From contig JASJZH010000002.1 in the NCBI GenBank assembly GCA_037178975.1, forward strand, positions 4,898,001 through 4,962,000: a stretch of 64,000 bases of DNA. Direction: 5' to 3'. Of this stretch, positions 58,245 to 64,000 are shown one piece after another (position 1 is the first letter of the stretch; each line of letters begins with the position of its first letter). The notes under the pieces are model-generated. The model searched no databases, had not been told where the DNA came from, and saw only the letters and a program-made list of their open reading frames with translations. The position numbers were made by a program, and so were the translations under genes. Source of the stretch: Oscheius tipulae (Eukaryota > Nematoda > Chromadorea > Rhabditida > Rhabditidae).

Positions 58245-61098
58245 TTACTCGTAAAGTCCCTGAAATAGCAATGAAATGAACACAATTGCAAAAAATGATA
58301 TGTGGAAAGAGGCTGAAGGAGGCGGTGGGTCCACCCAGTCGGCAATAAACAGGTTCAACTCGTATTGTGAACTGCCGTTGCGAGATGAGCCCCAGACAAG
58401 CTTGGTTCCAGCGTAGTTCATCATCGCGAACGAGTTGAACTGGTACTGATCTCCGTATGTTATCTGAATTATATGTTCTTTTGAAATAGGAATTGGTCTC
58501 ACTCTTTCCAGACCAGTACCGTCATCTCGAATTGTATAGAGGGCGAAGGCACCGAATCCGTTGTCAGCGTCGTTGTAGTTCGAACTGAAAACTTTTCAGA
58601 TCCCTTTTATAAATTTTTACCAACCTGAAAATGACTCTCTTGTTGTCATTCAAGTAGTAAGGGGCCCAGCTGGCACCGCCAAGAGACGTGATCTGTCTCA
58701 TATTCTGTCCATCGATATCGATGACAAAGAGTTCCATGGCTACTGGCTCGACCAGATCGTATTTGAGCAGAAGCTGAAGCTCCATAATCCAGCCTACTTG
58801 AGTTTATCTCACTTTGTACTTGGCGATCTCAGCTGTTGTTTGTGGTCTACTGGCCCGGAAGATTAGCCTCTTCCCGTCAGGAGAGAAGAAAGATCCGCCG
58901 TCGTAGCCCGTTGTGTTGGTCAGTTGTTTCACATTGCTGCCGTCCGAATCCATGATCCAGAGCTCCAAGTCACCGCTTCGAATCGAAGTAAAGGCTATTT
59001 TCTTTCCGTCGGGAGAGAGAACAGCTTCGGCGTCGTACCCGGGAGTGATTGTCAACTGCTGGACAAGGTTTCCATACCTGTTCACCTGGAAATTGTTTTT
59101 ATTTGTTACATAAAGGCTTGCCTTGAAGATATCGTAGTCCGGAACAATATCCCAAGTGTAGCTGGTGTTACAGAGTTTCTTCAAAATTGGATCTGTTATT
59201 GTGTCTGGATTTCCACACTTTTTCGGTGGACATGTCTTCCCAACATCTGGGTAGCTTGAAGCCGTGATCTAGATTGTTTGCCTTGTCAGAAACATATATC
59301 CTCTCTTACATTCCAGAAGTTTCCAGCATAAAGTCGATGATCATTGTCGGTCTCGTTGAAGAAGAAGGAGCATGTTGTTCCACCCAGTCCCGTGCTGATC
59401 CTGTGCATAGTCTGTGTTCTTGGGTCCTTGTTCAAATCTAGCTCGTAGATCTAAACTGTTGAATCATATGATGCCGACTGACAATTACCTGATCGCAATC
59501 GGTACCGTAACCTGTAGCCTGAAGGGTTAACTTCGAGTCATCGAAACTGAAGTATCCCTCGGCATTCTCTCCTCCAAATGTGATCTGTTTCACATTTGTG
59601 AAGTGTTTCTCTCCGTCGAAGTGGACGATGTTGTCATATGAGTCAGTCTGAAGATCTTGCCATCGGATACTCTTCTGCTCCTCAGGTTCTTGTACTAATC
59701 TCTTCGACAGAACTCTGTTAGTCTCCAATTGCCTCTCCCTCTCGGCCATCTCCTCTGCCTCGATATTGTCAACCCAGTCCGCAATAAACAGATTCATCTC
59801 GTATTCGCTCCCGTTTCTCGACGATCCCCAGACCAGCTGTTTCCCGCTTCTCGAGAACATTGGGAAGGAGTCGAAGTGGGAGCCGTCAAAGGTAACCTGG
59901 AGAGATTCATGCGCACCCTAAGGTAAGTCGTACCTGTTCGAGTCCAGTTCCATCGTCGTTGGCAATAAACAGATCGAAGGAGTTGTAGTCGTCGCTGGTC
60001 GAATTAAAGTTTGTACTGAAGCAATTGGTTCAAAAAGTTTGATCGTCTACCTGAAGATGATCCGTTTGCTGTCAGGCAAATAGTACGGAGCCCAGTTGGC
60101 TCCTCCCAAAGGTCCACTAAAAACTGTTCTCAGTCCAGATCCATCGGCATTCATCACATACAGCTCCATGGCTGTTGGAGCTACCAGATCATAGGTTAAG
60201 AGTTTCATATAAATGTCGATTTCTTCTTGAGTCTTGGGTCGACTGGCCCGAAAGACAATCTTCGTGCCGTCCGGAGACCATGTGGCTCCTCCGTCGTATC
60301 CGAGTTCGAAGGTGAGCTAAGAGGAGTTTCAGGGAAGTAGTTAATATACCTGTTTAGGAGCGGTGTTTCCGTCAGCATCCATCAGCCAGAGCTCCAGATC
60401 CCCGCTTCTGAGACTCGTGAACAGAAGCTTAGATCCATCCGGAGAAAGGAACCCCTCAGCGTCGTAGACGCTGTTGTTTGTCAACTGCTTGATAACATTT
60501 CCGAACTGGTTCACTTTGAAAATGTCAAAGTCCGGGTAGATGTCCCAGGTGTACTGGGTGTTGCCTGAATCTTGAAGCATTTGTCCGGCTTACAACTCAC
60601 AGAGATTCTTGAGTACTGCATCAGTCTTAGCCTCTGTAGTGTTACATCTTTTTGGAGGACAGCTAGGATCTGCTCCTCCTAGACTCACATTCAGTTGGTG
60701 CTGAAAGTTTTCTTCTTTTCGGAATCTTGTTCAAGTACCTTGTGGAAAGTTCCAGCGTAGAGGATATCCTGATTGTTTGGATAGAAGTTGGAACAGGTAC
60801 ACACTCCCAGCCCTGTACTAATGCGTCTCAATGTCTGTTGCTCTGGCGGTACCCGTAAGTCAATTTGGTAGATCTGAACTCTGTTTTGTATAATTTTTCA
60901 ACTACTCACCTGATCACAACCAGTTCCGTATCCTGTGGCCTGTAGAGTCAAAAAATTATCGTCGTAGCTGAAGTATCCCTCAGCATTTTCTCCACCAAAT
61001 GTCAGTTGTCTCACATTTTTGAGTCGTTTCTCTCCAGGGTAATGTACTTCAGCGAGGGTGGAAGAAACCAATGAAAGGAGAAACACCCGTAGAAACAT
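58245..61098 (-). CDS. Secreted double TolB-like beta-propeller protein, probably GPI-anchored
   Basis: Thirteen exons: 60910-61098, 60739-60873, 60601-60700, 60350-60564, 60051-60316, 59934-60015, 59489-59896, 59310-59450, 59122-59268, 58813-59085, 58625-58773, 58503-58584 and 58245-58463; 2406 bases, 801 residues. A signal peptide (MFLRVFLLSLVSSTLA) is followed by two homologous halves. Each begins VRQLTFGGENAEGYFS or VKQITFGGENAEGYFS and contains a paired-Cys block (CPPK-x-C) and PD40/TolB blades (AEGFLSPDGSKLLFTSLRSG and AEAVLSPDGKKIAFTSIRSG), ending VWGSSRNGS...NLFIADWVD. One uninterrupted exon (59489-59896) links the halves. The C-terminus is a short Pro run plus a hydrophobic tail (FHISFFAIVFISLLFQ), typical of a GPI-attachment signal. 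Intron 9 (59086-59121) uses a GC donor. Function is unknown; extracellular binding or peptidase-like propeller is possible. Confidence 0.88.
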
Positions 61099-62745
61099 TC
61101 TGGAAACACAAGGAAGCTGTCTGGACAGTAGAAGACAAGGGGATTGAGTAATAAGAAGATAGCAACCAAGACGGTTTTTCCAATGAATATCTGGGCAAAT
61201 AATTGGAACAGAGCATAGTTTCCAGTAAAGGACTCTGCCCTTGTAAAGTAAGAGGTTTCAGACAGATAAAGTGCAAAAAAGTATTGTACCACAGAACCCA
61301 GCCAGTTATAGCTGAAACCATAATCCTCTTTTGATAAACGGATCATTGCATCAGAAGAGCTTCTATGATGGGCGATAAGGGAAATCTGCCATTTGTGCAG
61401 TTCGGGTGAAAATTAAAAGGAAAACAGAGGAGGAAGCACGGTCACGCGCTCTTTTGGTCTCGTAAACAACAGCAGCGGCTGGCGGTCAGCTGGGTGCAGT
61501 GAGGCCCATGGTTCAAAGACTGGCCCAATTACTGTGAGGCTACTGGCACATTGAGCTGGTCCATGGAATAATGCTTTCCTTTCGCCAAAACGCTCTCAGT
61601 ACAAATATGAAAAACAATTGGAATCAGAGCGTGTCCTACCAAATGCTTACTGCTTATGTACCTAGTATTCTGTGAGGCGATTCATAAGGCGAGAGATCTT
61701 ATGTAAACTCTCTCTTCCTTCTATCAAAACTTCTGAACAGTCGATTTTTGCTAAGTCCAACATCCGTTAACAACAAAAAGTGGCATCTGGAAGCCTCATC
61801 GCTCATCTACAAACTCCTCGATTTCGGACCTTTCAGCTTCTTTAATTATCCGTATCCTCCGCGAACAGTCTTCTTACAATTTGTCTTGTCTCATGCTAAT
61901 CCGCGACCTGCCCCTTATCCTCCCTATTCATCGCATATTTCTCTTGTTCCGGCTACCTTATCGCGAATAAATCGCCTCACTTTCATCGTCTGCCTTCTCG
62001 AGACGCTTTCTACACAATTAGCCAATTATCTGGCCACGAGAGACCGCTAATTCAGTTCTGGCATAAAGTTGCGAGGTATAAACGACCCTAACTAGTCGCC
62101 TCGGAAACAGTGGCTAAACGGGGCTGTTCTTCCTCTTCAGTAGGAAGCCCTATCATCATTCCTGTCTTCAATTGGCTGAGAAGTGCACTTGTAAGATCGC
62201 TAGTCTCTGTCCGAAATACTTTTGGCAATTAAACTTTCCTTCTTTGAAATACAGTACCCATAAGATATACTGTAGCCAATTTCGTCTGGAAACGCTCTTG
62301 TGGAATATTGGTAAAAAAAGAGTAAGCCGATACTTCCAACTTTTTCCTTTCTCCAACAACTTTGTCCTATCCAACCTGCTGGAAAGTTTTACCCGTTCAT
62401 CATTTTCCACGTCAGTCTTTCAAATGGTTTTCCCACTGTCTTTTGTGAATGGGACTTTTAATTAACTGCCTGTTAATCTTTTGACAATCACTTATCCTCA
62501 CTATCAGACACAGGAAGTCTCCCCACCATTCCCTGTAGTCTCTGATATGTTGGTGACTGTTTCTGAAACACGTATGTTCCTATCCTCCCTCTTGCCCCCT
62601 ACCGATGCAAATGAGGATCGGTCTCGAAGAATCGCGTTGTCCGGTTAGTTTATGTCCTTCGGCTTATTATCCGCGGTCCGGCCGTCATTTCTTTTTCTTG
62701 TCTTAGCCACTTGCCAAGCCATTCTCCTATGCTTTAGGCAATGAT
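61099..62745. other. Intergenic stretch without a supported gene
   Basis: 1.65 kb between divergent genes (propeller gene on the minus strand, secreted protein on the plus strand). AT-rich, only chance open frames, nothing recognised. Confidence 0.5.
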
Positions 62746-64000
62746 ATGAGGCCTCTTTTTCAACTCTTTATTCTTCTATATTCAGTGGCGTTTTTGAAAG
62801 TAAGGTGTTTTTTTAATCTATACCCAAAACTGTTAAGGCTGAAAATTCCTGCAAAGAGTTGTCAGAATGTCGGCTAGACCTTTTGGCAAGAAGATTCGCC
62901 TGTATCGAGCAGCCGAGAAAGGCTGTAGAGCGGATCTGTATGCTGAAAGAAGATCTCAGGTCAGTTCAGCATGTTCATACAAATGTTCAGATGTTCAGAA
63001 TAGTCTGGAAGGCTTCCATTTGGAAGGAGAAGTGGGTATCGCAATGTCTTCTGAATGAGACAGTCCCGGCTGTTAGCAATAGTCCGTGTTTCCACGCACA
63101 GCCGATAGGTCTGGATTCGATGAGAAAGTGCGGGCTTTCTCTGAAACTTCTGGAGGAAAGGTGCGACTTGCTGAAAAGCTGCTGTTCCGTGGCAGAAAGG
63201 TAAGTTCCGCTAAGCCGAAACCAAAGATCCTAAACACTATACAGATGTCTCCAACAGGTAGAACACGAATCTTCCGCGAAGAACCTAGAACAGAGAACCC
63301 ACTTCGCAGTGGAAAAGACTAGTGGTTGCAGTCGCAAAGTCTACGCAGCTATCCAGACCAACATGACTGCGTAAATCACTTCATTATCTCCGAAAGAAGA
63401 AGTTTAGAGATGACATAGCGATAGCTAGAAGTATTGTCCGGAGAACGACTTCCATCAGAGAACTGTTGGTTTCTTTGGTTCAGACTCAATCAGCTCCACC
63501 TTTCACCCCTATCCCTCCAGAAGCCCCAGTATTTGCGAGGAAAGAGGTCAAGAATGTGGAAAACCGTGTTCTCGGATCCCGACTCATCCAAGTTGATCGT
63601 CAATCTGGTTCACCTGCTGTGAAAGATGAAAGAAAGGCTGTGCTGCGCAGGCAGAGTTCGGCAGTTCAAAGCGAGACGGCCACATTGAAAAAATTCTTTG
63701 TACCAAAGCCGAACTTGAGGAGCAAGAAGGCAAAGACACTTTTCACACAACTTCTCCATAAAAGAAAAGGGACGATGAAGCCGTGGAGAGAGGCTAGAAC
63801 GCGTTCGATTACCAGCCAGATCTTACCAAATCTGTCCGGATATCGTTTGAACACGAGCAGAGCCATCAGTACACATAGCCTTCCTGTTTCGACTATTCAC
63901 TTCAAGGAAGAGGCTTGGAAGAGGAACGGGAAAGATCTGAAGCAGCTCCATCAGGACAGAAAGACGACTGAGACTATCCTGAAGCCGGTCTACTTGAAAA
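62746..64000 (+). CDS. Secreted Cys-containing protein with a basic C-terminal region (3' end outside window)
   Basis: Exons 62746-62799, 62838-62959, 62999-63199, 63245-63370 and 63408 to the edge, all in phase. A signal peptide (MRPLFQLFILLYSVAFLKA) is followed by a region with evenly spaced cysteines in helical context (SCKELSECRLDLLARRFACI, RKCGLSLKLLEERCDLLKSC, SGCSRKVY). If the last intron (63371-63407) is retained, the protein stops at 63374 after 168 residues; if spliced, it continues with a Pro-containing and then strongly basic segment (FTPIPPEAPVF, KKFFVPKPNLRSKKAK) open to the window edge. The splice keeps phase and the downstream frame is long and clean, so I favour the longer form. 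No family is recognised. Confidence 0.65.

Noticed and set aside
1-64000. CRISPR array, bacterial operons or phage genes
   Set aside because: No regularly spaced repeats, and gene structure is nematode-like with spliceosomal introns throughout.

Overview
This window is nuclear DNA of a nematode. The evidence is a set of intron-rich genes with mostly very short introns (30-50 bases, GT-AG, pyrimidine-A-G acceptors), an SXP/RAL-2 (DUF148) secreted protein, a seven-helix receptor of nematode chemoreceptor type, a tandem pair of p27/CKI-type CDK inhibitors (as at the cki-1/cki-2 locus of Caenorhabditis) and a plasmalogen-pathway GNPAT. Many start codons lie 1-15 bases after a splice acceptor, as expected for spliced-leader trans-splicing. 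The species cannot be named from the sequence. Exon models below were joined by hand; nearly all close in phase to an exact multiple of three.

Layout. 1-3183 (minus): a fibronectin type III receptor, cut by the left edge. 5177-10806 (minus): a complete kainate-type glutamate receptor whose largest intron carries an SXP/RAL-2 gene on the other strand (8117-8605). 10807-18368: a 7.5 kb gene-poor stretch with a cluster of E2F-type sites. 18369-18979 and 22585-23995 (plus): two CDK-inhibitor genes. 26563-28271 and 28755-32761 (plus): two tandem SLC22-like transporters; the second has duplicated terminal exons, and the upstream duplicate is split by an RTE-clade LINE with an 11-base target-site duplication. 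33078-36439 (minus): two small unrecognised genes around an ER cyclophilin B. 36634-37942 (plus): a cytoplasmic-looking protein with an RRM-like and a possible LOTUS-like region. 38236-41131 (plus): peroxisomal GNPAT, with an intron-bearing tRNA-Leu(CAA) in its last intron. 43224-46795 (plus): a single-pass receptor-like protein with an intracellular PPxY motif. 46965-52159 (minus): a small membrane protein, a prenylated thioredoxin-fold protein, and another small membrane protein. 52934-55027 (minus): acid sphingomyelinase. 56141-56530 (minus): a small Cys-containing protein with a decayed inverted copy nearby. 57091-58235 (plus): a seven-helix receptor. 58245-61098 (minus): a double TolB-like propeller, probably GPI-anchored. 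62746 to the right edge (plus): a secreted Cys-containing protein.

The genes do not form one pathway; this is an ordinary mixed stretch of nematode chromosome. The most unusual structure is the transporter at 28755-32761, where a retrotransposon broke one copy of the terminal exons while an intact second copy downstream can still complete the reading frame. Other notable points are the nested SXP gene, the E2F-site cluster upstream of the CDK-inhibitor pair, a glutamate receptor with a changed M3 gate motif, and a thioredoxin-fold protein that ends in a CaaX box but lacks the usual redox cysteines.
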